Notes: generated from the letters alone by a model not told the origin. Shown: positions 16,503 to 24,663, counted from the first letter of the stretch. The stretch: DNA of 64,000 bases from Nonomuraea cypriaca (GCF_015645445.1 NZ_JADOGI010000006.1:1-64000), one strand, 5' to 3'. Program-made: numbers and translations.

Positions 16503-17449
16503 TCAGGACGACACCGGCGAGGCGCCACCCAGCCGACCACTTGCCCGGTGCCGGTGTCGGCGGCCACGTAGCGCAGGTGTGGCAGCCGGGCTGCGGTGAA
16601 GCCCTCCCAGCTCGGCGCGACGCTCTCGAAGCTGGCCTGCCCGGTGTCCAGGCCCGCCTGGTATATGGCCAGCACCTGGTCGGCGTCGGATGCGCGCATC
16701 GGCCGGATCTCCAGGCCCTGCCCGGCGGCGGGCTTGACCGCCTGCACGATCGCCGAGCGAATCCCGTCGCCGTGATCGGCGGTCGGCGCGATCCGCACGC
16801 CGACGAACCCGGCCGCCGCCAGCAGCTCGCGGTAGGCGGTGACCGGCAGCGCCCCGGCCGCGCAGCCGACGCGCTGCTCGGCCGCCCGGCGGCGCTCCGG
16901 ATCGAGCTCGCCGTCCACCACCACGTCGCTGACGCCGAACCGGCCGCCCGGCCGCAGCACCCGGAACGCCTCGGCCAGGACCACCGCCTTGTCCTCGGAC
17001 AGGTTGATCACGCAGTTGGAGATGACCACGTCCACTACCCGGCCCGGCAGCGGCACCCGCTCGATCGTGCCGTGCAGGAACTCGGCGTTGCTCACCCCCG
17101 CCTGCTCGGCGTTGCGACGGGCCAACGCCAGCATGTCGGGGCTGGCGTCCAACCCGTACACGGTGCCGGACGGGCCGACGCGGCGCGCCGACAGCAGTAC
17201 GTCGATCCCGCCGCCCGAGCCAAGGTCCAGCACAGTCTCTCCGGCGCGCAGCTCGGCGACGGCCACCGGGTTGCCGCAGCCCAGGCTTGCCCGCACCGCC
17301 GTCACGGGCAGCGCGCTGGTGTCGTCGTAGCCGGCCGCGCCGAAACCGCCGCGCTCGAACTCGGCCGCCGAGCAGTCGGTGACGTCCTGGCCGTCCAGCG
17401 CGGCGCGCGCCAGAGCCGAATAGCGTGCCACGACCTCGTCCTGCGCCAT
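16421..17449 (-). CDS. arsM: arsenite methyltransferase fused to truncated GNAT domain
   Basis: SAM-dependent As(III) methyltransferase. Start ATG 17449 has AAGGAG six bases upstream. Residues 1-240 are a complete ArsM: SAM motif LDLGSGGG near 74-81, VYGLDASPDML near 100, and the three essential cysteines in their family contexts, Cys58 (SLGCGNP), Cys146 (SNCVINLS) and Cys196 (VGCAAGAL). Residues 246-310 begin a GNAT domain (IRPMRASDADQVLAIYQAGL, QASFE, VVGWV) like ArsN/Pat. After about residue 310 the frame is wrong and ends in 32 unrelated residues. Methylation should be intact, acetylation should not. It follows its own arsR by 11 bases. Confidence 0.85.
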   Translation of the reverse strand: MAQDEVVARYSALARAALDGQDVTDCSAAEFERGGFGAAGYDDTSALPVTAVRASLGCGNPVAVAELRAGETVLDLGSGGGIDVLLSARRVGPSGTVYGLDASPDMLALARRNAEQAGVSNAEFLHGTIERVPLPGRVVDVVISNCVINLSEDKAVVLAEAFRVLRPGGRFGVSDVVVDGELDPERRRAAEQRVGCAAGALPVTAYRELLAAAGFVGVRIAPTADHGDGIRSAIVQAVKPAAGQGLEIRPMRASDADQVLAIYQAGLDTGQASFESVAPSWEGFTAARLPHLRYVAADTGTGQVVGWVAPRRCRPDPSTREWSSTASTSIPAARRTASAAPC

Positions 17450-17460
17450 GGGAGGCTCCT

Positions 17461-17793
17461 TCACTCACATGTGGGCGCGGCCGGAACCGGTTTGCCCATC
17501 ACCACGTCGGCCGCCGTCGGAAAGCAGCTCACGCATGCCTCGTTGATCCGGTACAGGCTGGCGGTGCCCTGCCGCTCGACCAGCACGAACCGCACCTCGG
17601 CCAGGATCTTCAAATGGTGCGACACGGTGGACTGGCCCACCCCCGACACGGCCACGATCTCACCCACGCTCATCGGTGCCCGCCGCCGCGCCAGCAGCGA
17701 CACGATCTGGATCCGCGTGGCATCGGCCAGGGCCTTGAACCAGCTCGCGTACTCCTCGGCCTCTGCCCTGTCCAGCGGCTGCATACTCTTCAT
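17461..17793 (-). CDS. arsR: ArsR family repressor for arsM
   Basis: A 110-residue winged-helix regulator (WFKALADATRIQIVSLLARR; VSGVGQSTVSHHLKILAEV). It lacks the CVC motif. Its cysteines are in the C-terminal helix (EACVSCFPTAADVV) and at the penultimate residue (PTCE), giving a C-terminal metalloid site like ArsR types that sense As(III) or methylated arsenicals. The start overlaps an ATCGT/ACGAT palindrome. Gene order arsR-arsM with an 11-base gap indicates one transcript and feedback control by arsenicals; ligand is inferred. Confidence 0.88.
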   Translation of the reverse strand: MKSMQPLDRAEAEEYASWFKALADATRIQIVSLLARRRAPMSVGEIVAVSGVGQSTVSHHLKILAEVRFVLVERQGTASLYRINEACVSCFPTAADVVMGKPVPAAPTCE

Positions 17794-17807
17794 CGTTAAT
17801 CGACGAT
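17792..17807. promoter_or_regulatory. palindrome at the arsR-arsM start, putative operator
   Basis: ATCGT (17792-17796) and ACGAT (17803-17807) are inverted arms around six bases. The repeat overlaps the ATG of arsR, the usual place for autorepression. Its sequence is close to the ATCGA elements upstream of arsR-acr3. Confidence 0.45.
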
Positions 17808-17882
17808 AGTGGATGAACGGAGATCGCGCCAGAACTTCACATACGTGTACGCTCGGACCCTATGTAGCGATCTTGAGTTAGG

Positions 17883-18221
17883 GTGATGACTGTGAGTATG
17901 ACGATCAGCCCAGCCGTCGCGAAGGTCTTACAAGCCTTCCTGCGCGACCCCGACGAGCCGCAATACGGCTTCACCCTCATGACAGACACCGGCCTTGCCA
18001 GCGGATCCCTCTACCCAATCCTGGGCCGCCTGAAGAAGAACGGCTGGATCACCGCCTCCACCGAGGACATCGACCCCCGCGTCGAAGGCCGACCCGCCCG
18101 CCGCTACTACACCCTTACCTCCGACGGGCTCATTGCGGCCCGGCTGGAGATGGCGGCCGCCAGCGAACTGCTGCGCCCGCCCGGCTGGTTCCCCGCCCGC
18201 CCGCAGGTCGAGGGGCACTAG
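17883..18221 (+). CDS. PadR family transcriptional regulator
   Basis: A 112-residue winged-helix protein: YGFTLMTDTGLASGSLYPIL contains the recognition helix, LKKNGWITASTED leads to the wing, and RPARRYYTLTSDG completes it, as in PadR proteins. It is shorter at the C-terminus than typical PadR-s1 members and lacks most of the dimerising helix. Starts at 17883 (GTG) or 17886 (ATG) are equally possible. Its stop shares one base with the start of the membrane-protein gene downstream, so the pair is an operon. The arsR at 17793 is divergent. Confidence 0.85.
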   Translation: MMTVSMTISPAVAKVLQAFLRDPDEPQYGFTLMTDTGLASGSLYPILGRLKKNGWITASTEDIDPRVEGRPARRYYTLTSDGLIAARLEMAAASELLRPPGWFPARPQVEGH

Positions 18222-18940
18222 TGGCCACCATCATCGAGCACCTCATCCTGGCGATCATCGCCGCCGTCATTGTCGAGATCGTTAAAGCGCGGGCACGCAA
18301 GCACTATCAGAGCCTGCCGTTCCTGATTCTGCGCCTGGCCCGCCTAACGCTGCCACGCGATCTCCGTGTGGAGTTTTACGACGAGGTCTGGGCGCCGGAC
18401 CTGTACTACCAGCTCACCGCCAGCGGCCAGAGGGTGCTGGTCCGCTTCGCCCGCAGCATGCGCTTCTCCCTCTCGCTGCTGCTGACCGCTCGTAGCATCG
18501 CCTTGGCCGATACTGGGAGGCCGACCTTACGCGCTCGGATGCTTGGCGGATACCAGCTTTTCCCGCGCAGGCTGCGCTGGATGTGCTGGCAACTCGTCGC
18601 CTTCGCCGTCGTGGGCACCCCCTTGATGATCATCGTTTTGTACTTCCCCGCGGAGATCTTCGACCTACCAACACGCATCGTGGGGGTGGTGGTAGTGCCG
18701 CTTTTCGTCCTCGTGCAGGCTCGGATGGTGATCCGCACGCTGCTTCGGGCCTATGAGCTTTCGGTTCAAGGCCGCAGCTTCGCGTTCGCCCCTGCACGTC
18801 CGCTGAACTTGTGGCCTCGTCGACGACGGCACACGTCTCCTCCGGCCCGCGAAAAGATCCTCGACTCCTACGGGTTCATCATCAGCAAGACCGACGAGGA
18901 CCCGCCCCTTGTGTCGGAACACCTGCCGGAAAACGTTTGA
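18221..18940 (+). CDS. membrane protein of unknown function, PadR-linked
   Basis: The 239-residue product has an N-terminal hydrophobic helix (LILAIIAAVIVEIVKA), a cytosolic basic stretch, and two more helices (LVAFAVVGTPLMIIVLYF; IVGVVVVPLFVLVQARMVI) ending in an Arg/Pro-rich tail. GTG 18221 overlaps the padR stop by one base. Genes coupled to padR in this way are usually its target, so it may be a membrane protein induced by a PadR ligand. No family recognised. Confidence 0.7.
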   Translation: MATIIEHLILAIIAAVIVEIVKARARKHYQSLPFLILRLARLTLPRDLRVEFYDEVWAPDLYYQLTASGQRVLVRFARSMRFSLSLLLTARSIALADTGRPTLRARMLGGYQLFPRRLRWMCWQLVAFAVVGTPLMIIVLYFPAEIFDLPTRIVGVVVVPLFVLVQARMVIRTLLRAYELSVQGRSFAFAPARPLNLWPRRRRHTSPPAREKILDSYGFIISKTDEDPPLVSEHLPENV

Positions 18941-19347
18941 TCACCTATGTGCGCGATAATCCTTCCCCGCTTGATGCAGGGCTTGGCCAGCGCATGTATC
19001 GGTGCGTTGAGCCATGCAAGGTGGACGGTCGACGCGTCGACCGTGCGTGAACTCGGCCGAGAGCGGCTTGGTCACCGCTTGGGCGGGTCTGCGGTCAAGT
19101 CGGGCGTGTCCCGCCCACCAAGTCTCCCACCATGCCCTTCGGCTGGGCGTCACTCGGGTCTACCTTTACGACCGGCCCCGGCCACCCGATATCCGGCAGC
19201 GCAAACCGGCTCATTCCGATTACGCCATCGGTCCGCCGATGTGCCGGACGCGTGCCGAAGAGCATGTGACGAGCAAGAACTCGGCCGTCTCCGCCTCGAA
19301 AAAGAGGGCCGAGTATCGAGAAAGTGCAGGTCGGATGGGGTGTGGAG
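18941..19347. other. intergenic stretch, no supported gene
   Basis: About 400 bases between the membrane protein and tRNA-Lys. Overlapping short frames are present on both strands but have no ribosome sites or recognisable motifs. The only structured element I see is the 20-base palindrome at 19025-19044. Confidence 0.5.
19025..19044. promoter_or_regulatory. perfect 20-base palindrome
   Basis: ACGGTCGACG followed immediately by its reverse complement CGTCGACCGT. It is in non-coding DNA about 85 bases after the membrane-protein gene, with no T run, so it looks more like a protein-binding site than an intrinsic terminator. Confidence 0.5.
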
Positions 19348-19423
19348 TGGTAGGGCGCCCGGGGCTCGAACCCGGAACCTACGGATTAAAAGTCCGCAGC
19401 TCTGCCAATTGAGCTAACGCCCC
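19348..19423 (-). tRNA. tRNA-Lys (TTT)
   Basis: The minus strand folds into a full cloverleaf. Acceptor GGGGCGT pairs with GCGCCCT (first pair G-U), D arm GCTC/GAGC, anticodon loop CTTTTAA with anticodon TTT, T arm CCGGG-TTCGAGC-CCCGG, discriminator A. CCA is encoded at 19348-19350. Confidence 0.94.
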
Positions 19424-19472
19424 TCGCAACAGCAAGGGTACAGAGATTACCGCCACCCTCGCGACGCCGAAG

Positions 19473-20627
19473 TCACCGGTAAGCGGCCAGTCCGGTCAGC
19501 GCCTCCCCCAGCACCAGAGTGTGGATCTCCTGCGTCCCCTCGTACGTCAGCACACTCTCAAGATTGTTCATGTGCCTGATCACAGGGTACTCCAGGGTGA
19601 TCCCGTTGCCACCCAGGATTGTGCGGGCTTGGCGGGCGATGTCCAGGGCGGCGCGTACGTTGGCCAGCTTGCCGAAGCTGATCTGCCGTGGCTCCAGTCG
19701 TCCAGAGTCCTTCAGTTCGCCGAGGTGCAGGGCCGTGAGGCCGGCCTGGGCGGCGCCGACGTACATCCAGGCGAGTTTCTCCTGGGTCAGCTGGAACGCC
19801 CCGATCGGCTTGTCGAACTGGATCCGCGTCTTCGCGTAGTCCACCGCGGCCTCGAGGCAGGCGCGGGCGGCGCCCACGACGCCCCAGATGATGCCGAAGC
19901 GGGCCTCCGAGAGGCAGGAGAGGGGGCCCTTCAGACCGGTGACGCCGGGCAGGACGGCGGAGGCGGGGAGGCGGAGGTCGTCGAAATAGAGGGATGAGGT
20001 GACCGATGCCCTAAGGGAGAGCTTCTTGTGGATCTCAGGGGCGGAGAAGCCGGGGGTGGAGGTAGGTACGACGAAGCCGCGGACGCCTTCGTCGGTCTGG
20101 GCCCACACCACGGCGACGTCGGCGATCGAGCCGTTCGTGATCCACATCTTGGCGCCGTTCAGGATCCAGTCGGATCCGTCCTTCTTGGCGTATGTCCGCA
20201 TGCTTGCGGGGTCGGAGCCGTGGTCCGGTTCCGTCAGGCCGAAGCAGCCGATCGCCTCGCCGGCGGCCATCCGCGGCAGCCACTCCTCTTTCTGCTCATC
20301 GGAGCCATATCGCCAGATGGGGAACATCGCCAGCGAACCCTGGACGGACACGAACGAACGCAGCCCCGAGTCGCCCGCCTCCAGCTCGCGGCACGCCACG
20401 CCGTACGACACCGCGTCCGTCCCCGCGCAGCCGTATCCCTCCAGGTGCATGCCGAGCAGGCCGAGCGAGCCCAGCGCGGGGGCGAGTTCGCGCGCCGGGA
20501 AGGTGGCCTCCTCGAACCAGTCGCCGACGTGGGGAAGGACGCGGTCGGCGACGAAGGACCTGACCGTGTCGCGGATCAGCCGCTGGTCGACGTTGAGCCG
20601 GTCGTCCAGGCGTAGCAGGTCGTCCAT
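19473..20627 (-). CDS. acyl-CoA dehydrogenase, glutaryl-CoA dehydrogenase-like
   Basis: FAD-dependent acyl-CoA dehydrogenase of 384 residues from ATG 20627; the open frame runs further upstream but the family sequence starts here. Signatures: CFGLTEPDHGSDPASM near residue 130 and WILNGAKMWITNGSIADVAVV near 155 for FAD binding. The C-terminal YEGTQEIHTLVLGEALTG contains the catalytic glutamate. The arrangement and the ARFGIIWG segment match glutaryl-CoA dehydrogenases, which oxidise and decarboxylate glutaryl-CoA to crotonyl-CoA in lysine/tryptophan breakdown. The exact acyl chain cannot be read from sequence. Single gene, divergent from the PspC gene. Confidence 0.86.
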   Translation of the reverse strand: MDDLLRLDDRLNVDQRLIRDTVRSFVADRVLPHVGDWFEEATFPARELAPALGSLGLLGMHLEGYGCAGTDAVSYGVACRELEAGDSGLRSFVSVQGSLAMFPIWRYGSDEQKEEWLPRMAAGEAIGCFGLTEPDHGSDPASMRTYAKKDGSDWILNGAKMWITNGSIADVAVVWAQTDEGVRGFVVPTSTPGFSAPEIHKKLSLRASVTSSLYFDDLRLPASAVLPGVTGLKGPLSCLSEARFGIIWGVVGAARACLEAAVDYAKTRIQFDKPIGAFQLTQEKLAWMYVGAAQAGLTALHLGELKDSGRLEPRQISFGKLANVRAALDIARQARTILGGNGITLEYPVIRHMNNLESVLTYEGTQEIHTLVLGEALTGLAAYR

Positions 20628-20718
20628 CGCGGGTCCTCTCCTCATATAAGGGGTTACCAGGGTTCTACCAGGGGGAATCCTGATGTGCGAACACCGGGCG
20701 CCAGGGCAGTCTTGAGGC

Positions 20719-21000
20719 ATGAGCGAATACAACGTCAAGAAACTTCGTCGGACGCACAAAGGCAGGATCGTCGCGGGTGTCTGCTCCGGCATCGGAGAGT
20801 ACGCCGGGATCGACGCGAACATGGTGCGGATCGCGCTGGCGATCACCACGTTGTTCGGCGGTCTGGGCGTCGGTGTCTACCTGATCGGCTGGCTGCTCCT
20901 GCCCGAAGAGGGCCGGGACACCTCGATCGTACAGGACCTCATCAGCAAGCAGCAGAACCGCGACACGGACTGGAGCGGCGAGCAGAAGCAGCAGCACTGA
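20719..21000 (+). CDS. PspC domain membrane protein
   Basis: A 93-residue PspC-family protein: KKLRRTHKGRIVAGVCSGIG (residues 6-25) leads into GEYAGIDANMVRIALAITTL and the hydrophobic GLGVGVYLIGWLLLPEEG. Free-standing PspC proteins are inner-membrane stress proteins; this one has a single strong hairpin and an acidic/Gln-rich cytosolic tail. No PspA is nearby. Its TGA directly abuts the end of the convergent MFS gene at 21001. Confidence 0.88.
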   Translation: MSEYNVKKLRRTHKGRIVAGVCSGIGEYAGIDANMVRIALAITTLFGGLGVGVYLIGWLLLPEEGRDTSIVQDLISKQQNRDTDWSGEQKQQH

Positions 21001-22281
21001 TCATGCTGTGGCTGTGGCGCGCATCCGTTCCCGAGGCTCGGCCCAGCTCATGGTCAGCACGGCCGCGCAGGTCAGGCCCATGATGCCGGCCGCCGCCACC
21101 ACCGGCTCAGGGCCGAGTCTCTCCGCCGCGAACCCGCCCGCCAAGATCCCGATCCCCTGTACGGCCATCAGCCCTGACTGTACGAGGCCGAACGCCTGAG
21201 CACGACGCTCGGCCGGCACACTCTGGACGAAGGCGGCATTGGCCGCGAGCTGGTACGCCCCGCCGACCCCCGACAGGAACCACGCCCCCAGCACCACGGC
21301 CAGCGGCGGCTGCACGGCCGTCACGATCAGCGGCGCGCAGCTCAGCATGGCCAGCCACCCCATGAGTCGCAACCGCCGAGGCGGGGCCACGAACCTGCTG
21401 AAAAGGAACGCGCCAACCACCGTCCCGGTCGGCATGGCCGCCATCAGCAGCCCGGTGATGACCGGAATCGGCAGCGTGCCCGTGTAGAGCTTGGCCGCGT
21501 ATGGAACGGCGATGCCCTCGGGCAGGATGTAGAAGCCGCACAACCACGCGAACAGGACAAGCGTCCGCAGCTTCCGCGACCCGAACACGAGCCCGGCTCC
21601 GGCCCGGGTCATGGCCCACATGGAAGGCTTCGCGCCGGCGTGGTCGGTGGCCGGGCGGCGGCGTACGCCGGAAATAAGGATCAACGCGGACGCGAGGAAC
21701 GTCGCGGCGTCCAGCGCGAGCGCCCGGTAGGGGCCCATGGTGGCGATGGCCGCTCCGCCCGCGGCGAAACCGAGCATCTGTACGGCCTGGTTCGTCATGT
21801 TCTGCAGCGCCGAGCCGATGACGTACATGTCGCCTTCGAGCACTTCGGGGAGCAGCGCCGCCCGCGCGGCCGAGAACGGGGCGCTGAGCAGCACCACGAA
21901 GAAGACCAGGGCGCAGAGCGCCCAGAACGGCACGCCCGGCACCGCCATCGCGCCCACCAGCACGGCCCTGACGAGGTCGCAGGCCAGCATGACGCCGCGC
22001 CGGGCGAACCGGTCCGCCAGCCCCGCGAGCAGCGGCCCCCCGACGATCGACGGGAGGTACGTCAGCGCGTAGACGGCGGCCGTGGCGAGCGGCGAGCCCG
22101 TGCGGTCGTAGACGAGGACGGCGAGGGCCACCTGCGCGAGTTGGTCGCCGAGGAGGGAAAAGCCCTGGGCGTACCAGAGTGCCCGGAACTCCCGGATGGC
22201 GATGACCTGCCGGTAGGTGACTTGTTGTGCTTCGGCACGGCGATGCCGTCCCGAAGGCCGTCGCGCTCGCATGGCCCCCAT
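21001..22281 (-). CDS. MFS transporter, EntS/MFS_3-like
   Basis: Major facilitator of up to 426 residues. The N-terminus REFRALWYAQGFSLLGDQLA is the signature of the EntS/MFS_3 branch; loop 2-3 is GLADRFARRGVML near residue 95. Twelve helices are visible with the usual central break near residue 205. Related proteins export siderophores, macrolides or other small molecules. Start ATG 22281 is the first available; ATG 22272 is also possible. It stands alone and ends flush with pspC. Substrate unknown. Confidence 0.82.
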   Translation of the reverse strand: MGAMRARRPSGRHRRAEAQQVTYRQVIAIREFRALWYAQGFSLLGDQLAQVALAVLVYDRTGSPLATAAVYALTYLPSIVGGPLLAGLADRFARRGVMLACDLVRAVLVGAMAVPGVPFWALCALVFFVVLLSAPFSAARAALLPEVLEGDMYVIGSALQNMTNQAVQMLGFAAGGAAIATMGPYRALALDAATFLASALILISGVRRRPATDHAGAKPSMWAMTRAGAGLVFGSRKLRTLVLFAWLCGFYILPEGIAVPYAAKLYTGTLPIPVITGLLMAAMPTGTVVGAFLFSRFVAPPRRLRLMGWLAMLSCAPLIVTAVQPPLAVVLGAWFLSGVGGAYQLAANAAFVQSVPAERRAQAFGLVQSGLMAVQGIGILAGGFAAERLGPEPVVAAAGIMGLTCAAVLTMSWAEPRERMRATATA

Positions 22282-22381
22282 TGGACTCCGCTGTGCCTGA
22301 CTGAGAGTGTTCGGTATGTCACCTAAGGTGCCCGATCATGGGCGGAGTCGCAACCGGAAGCGCTCAACCAAAAGCAAAGGG

Positions 22382-22732
22382 TTACCAGCCCAGCTCGTGA
22401 AGCCTCGCGTCATCGATTCCGAAATGATGACCAACTTCATGGACGACCGTGATGCGGACCTCGGCGATCACGTCCTCCTCTGTATCGCAAATCTGGCATA
22501 TCGGATTGCGGTAGATCTCGATGCGGTCGGGCAGAACTGCTGAGTACCAGTCGCCGCGTTCGGTGAGGGGGACACCGGTGTACAAGCCGAGCAGGTGGGG
22601 CTCAGGCGCGTCATCGACGACCGTGACGACGACATTGCTCATGACGCGCGTGAGGTCAGGGGGGATCGTGTCCAATGCCTCGGCCACGAGTTCCTCGAAC
22701 TTCTCCCGCGATACCTCAATCACGCTTGCCAT
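22382..22732 (-). CDS. zincin-type metallopeptidase family protein
   Basis: A 116-residue protein with HEVGHHFGIDDARLHELGW at the C-terminus, i.e. HExxHxxGxxD, the zinc-binding and catalytic motif of a minimal zincin (DUF/MaP-type possible Zn metallopeptidase). The preceding VITVVHE strand-helix and the N-terminal FEELVAEALDTIPPDL match that family's usual ~115-130 residue length. No signal peptide, so cytosolic. Substrate unknown. Confidence 0.88.
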   Translation of the reverse strand: MASVIEVSREKFEELVAEALDTIPPDLTRVMSNVVVTVVDDAPEPHLLGLYTGVPLTERGDWYSAVLPDRIEIYRNPICQICDTEEDVIAEVRITVVHEVGHHFGIDDARLHELGW

Positions 22733-22765
22733 TCTGCCCCGCCCGTCCGGTAAGCAAGAAACTGT

Positions 22766-24325
22766 ATGAAGTTCGTTCAGTGGTCAAAGACTGTCATCCA
22801 GTCGCGGACCGCGAGGGTCATGGCGGTGCTCCTCGTGGCCGCGGCCGGCGCCTGGCTGGGCATCATCCTCAGCGGCACCGTACGCGCCCAGGTCGGTCCC
22901 GTGGAGACCGGCATGTCCCTCCGTCCTGCCTGGAACGGCCAGACGGTCGTCGACGCCAGCCCGCTCGGCACGCTCACGTTTCGGACGCATGACGCGCCGC
23001 TCAGGCTGCGCATCGCCCTCGAGAACATCGACCAGGAACGCGCCAGAGCCCTCCTCGAGGACCCGCGCCTGACCGACCGCCTGCCGGGGGTCATCGAGAG
23101 CGATCTGATCGACGGCGTGCGCGCCCTCGTCATCCGCTCGCTGCTGTGTGCTGGGGCGGGGGCGCTGATCGCCGTTCTGATGGTCTTCAGACGTCCCAGA
23201 GTGGCTCTGCTGGGGCTCCTGGCCGCTTCTGTGGCCCTCGCCGGCACGGGCGTGCTCGCCGTCGCCACCTTCCGCCCGAACTCGCTCGTCGAGCCTCGCT
23301 ACTCGGGCCTGGTCGCCGCCGCGCCCTCCCTGGTGGGCAGCGCGGAGTCGATCGTGACGCGCTTCGAGTCGTACCGGTCGCAGCTCACAAAACTCGTCAC
23401 AAACGTCTCCAAGCTGTACGACACCGTCTCGACCCTCCCCTTGTACGACGCCGATCCCAATTCCATCCGAGTCCTCCATGTCTCGGACATCCACATCAAT
23501 CCCATCGCCTGGAACGTCATCCGCTCACTCAAGGATCAGTTCGCCGTGGACCTGATCGTCGACACAGGCGACATTTCCGACCACGGCACCAAGGCCGAGA
23601 ACAAGTTCGTGGACGAAATCGGCCGCCTCGACGTCCCGTACGTGTACGTACGCGGCAACCACGACTCCATGACCACCCAGCGAGCGGTCGAAAGGCAGAA
23701 GAACGCCATAGTCCTGGACGACAAGACGCGCTCGGTGGCCGGGCTGACCATCTACGGCCTCGGCGATCCCCGCTTCACTCCGGACAAATCGGTCGCGGTC
23801 AACTCGGACTCCGCCACCCTGGCCGAGTTCGCCCGAGCCCGCCTTGGTCACGTCGACAAGCCGGACCTGATCGCCGTACACGATCCGGACGTCGGCAAGG
23901 GCTTCTCCGGCGCGGCCGCCATGATCCTCGCCGGCCACACCCACGACCGCAAGACGACCATGCTCCCCACGGGCACCCGCATGCTCGTCCAGGGCTCCAC
24001 GGGAGGCGCCGGGCTGCGCGCACTCGAACACGCCCAGCCCACCCCCGTACAGGCTTCGGTTCTGTACTTCGACAAGGAGACGAAGCGCCTGCGGGCCTGG
24101 GACGACATCACACTGGGCGGGCTGGGGGAGCAGTCGGTGTACATCCAGCGTCACGTGGAGCCCAACCCGCAACGTATGATTTCCCCGGAGCCAACGAACG
24201 CCCCGTCGCCAACGGGATCGGTCAGCGGCACCGCGTCGCCGAAAGCCGGTTCGCCACTTTGGCATCAAGGGCAATCGTCCCCTATGCTTCAGAGGTCTCC
24301 GACGGAAGGCGACAGGGAATCCTGA
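22766..24325 (+). CDS. membrane-anchored metallophosphoesterase
   Basis: Calcineurin-like phosphoesterase of 519 residues. N-terminal transmembrane helix (VMAVLLVAAAGAWLGIIL, ~18-36), an extracytoplasmic region, a second hydrophobic pair (~125-175), then the phosphoesterase core. Metal ligands are in order: DIHIN near residue 238, GDISD near 263, GNHDS near 295 and GHTHD near 392. The C-terminal ~70 residues are Pro/Ser/Thr-rich and look unstructured. The stop codon at 24323-24325 directly abuts the first base of tRNA-Glu. Substrate unknown; start at ATG 22766. Confidence 0.88.
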   Translation: MKFVQWSKTVIQSRTARVMAVLLVAAAGAWLGIILSGTVRAQVGPVETGMSLRPAWNGQTVVDASPLGTLTFRTHDAPLRLRIALENIDQERARALLEDPRLTDRLPGVIESDLIDGVRALVIRSLLCAGAGALIAVLMVFRRPRVALLGLLAASVALAGTGVLAVATFRPNSLVEPRYSGLVAAAPSLVGSAESIVTRFESYRSQLTKLVTNVSKLYDTVSTLPLYDADPNSIRVLHVSDIHINPIAWNVIRSLKDQFAVDLIVDTGDISDHGTKAENKFVDEIGRLDVPYVYVRGNHDSMTTQRAVERQKNAIVLDDKTRSVAGLTIYGLGDPRFTPDKSVAVNSDSATLAEFARARLGHVDKPDLIAVHDPDVGKGFSGAAAMILAGHTHDRKTTMLPTGTRMLVQGSTGGAGLRALEHAQPTPVQASVLYFDKETKRLRAWDDITLGGLGEQSVYIQRHVEPNPQRMISPEPTNAPSPTGSVSGTASPKAGSPLWHQGQSSPMLQRSPTEGDRES

Positions 24326-24398
24326 GCCCCCATCGTCTAGCGGCCTAGGACACCGCCCTTTCAAGGCGGCGGCACGGGTTCGAATCCCGTTGGGGGCA
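24326..24398 (+). tRNA. tRNA-Glu (TTC)
   Basis: Cloverleaf with acceptor GCCCCCA/TGGGGGC, anticodon loop CTTTCAA (anticodon TTC), T arm ACGGG-TTCGAAT-CCCGT, discriminator A. CCA is not encoded. It begins one base after the stop of the phosphoesterase gene. Confidence 0.96.
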
Positions 24399-24487
24399 CC
24401 GCGAGCGCCTGGCGCACCGCAAAACGGCTGGTCCAAGACCACCGCGGAGCTGGTAAGCTAAGCGAGCGCAAACAGCAAGAAACGCAA

Positions 24488-24562
24488 GGTCCTGTAGAGC
24501 AGTTTGGAGTGCTCGCCACCCTGTCAAGGTGGAGGTCGCGGGTTCAAGTCCCGTCAGGACCG
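24488..24562 (+). tRNA. tRNA-Asp (GTC)
   Basis: Acceptor GGTCCTG/CAGGACC, anticodon stem CCACC with loop containing GTC, T arm GCGGG-TTCAAGT-CCCGT, discriminator G as expected for Asp. CCA not encoded. Second gene of a Glu-Asp-Phe tRNA cluster. Confidence 0.96.
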
Positions 24563-24567
24563 CTCTG

Positions 24568-24644
24568 GGTCAGGTAGCTCAGTTGGTACGAGCGTCCGCC
24601 TGAAAAGCGGAAGGTCGGCGGTTCGACCCCGCCCCTGACCACCA
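24568..24644 (+). tRNA. tRNA-Phe (GAA)
   Basis: Acceptor GGTCAGG/CCTGACC, D arm GCTC/GAGC, anticodon stem-loop CCGCC-TGAAAAG-CGG with anticodon GAA, T arm GGCGG-TTCGACC-CCGCC, discriminator A, encoded CCA at 24642-24644. Its 3' part is repeated downstream, marking it as an integration target. Confidence 0.96.
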
Positions 24645-24645
24645 G
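24599..24645 (+). repeat. tRNA-Phe 3' half, attachment-site copy 1 (intact)
   Basis: The segment from the anticodon loop to one base past CCA matches 28484-28530 at 44 of 47 positions and, less well, 27577-27605. Elements that integrate into tRNAs carry such a 3'-end copy so that the tRNA stays functional. Confidence 0.8.
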
Positions 24646-24663
24646 TATTGACCTGCAAGGATG

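Noticed and set aside
7065..17793. Search for arsD/arsA pump ATPase genes
   Set aside because: No Walker-motif ATPase is encoded anywhere in the island; efflux appears to rely on Acr3 and the MFS protein.
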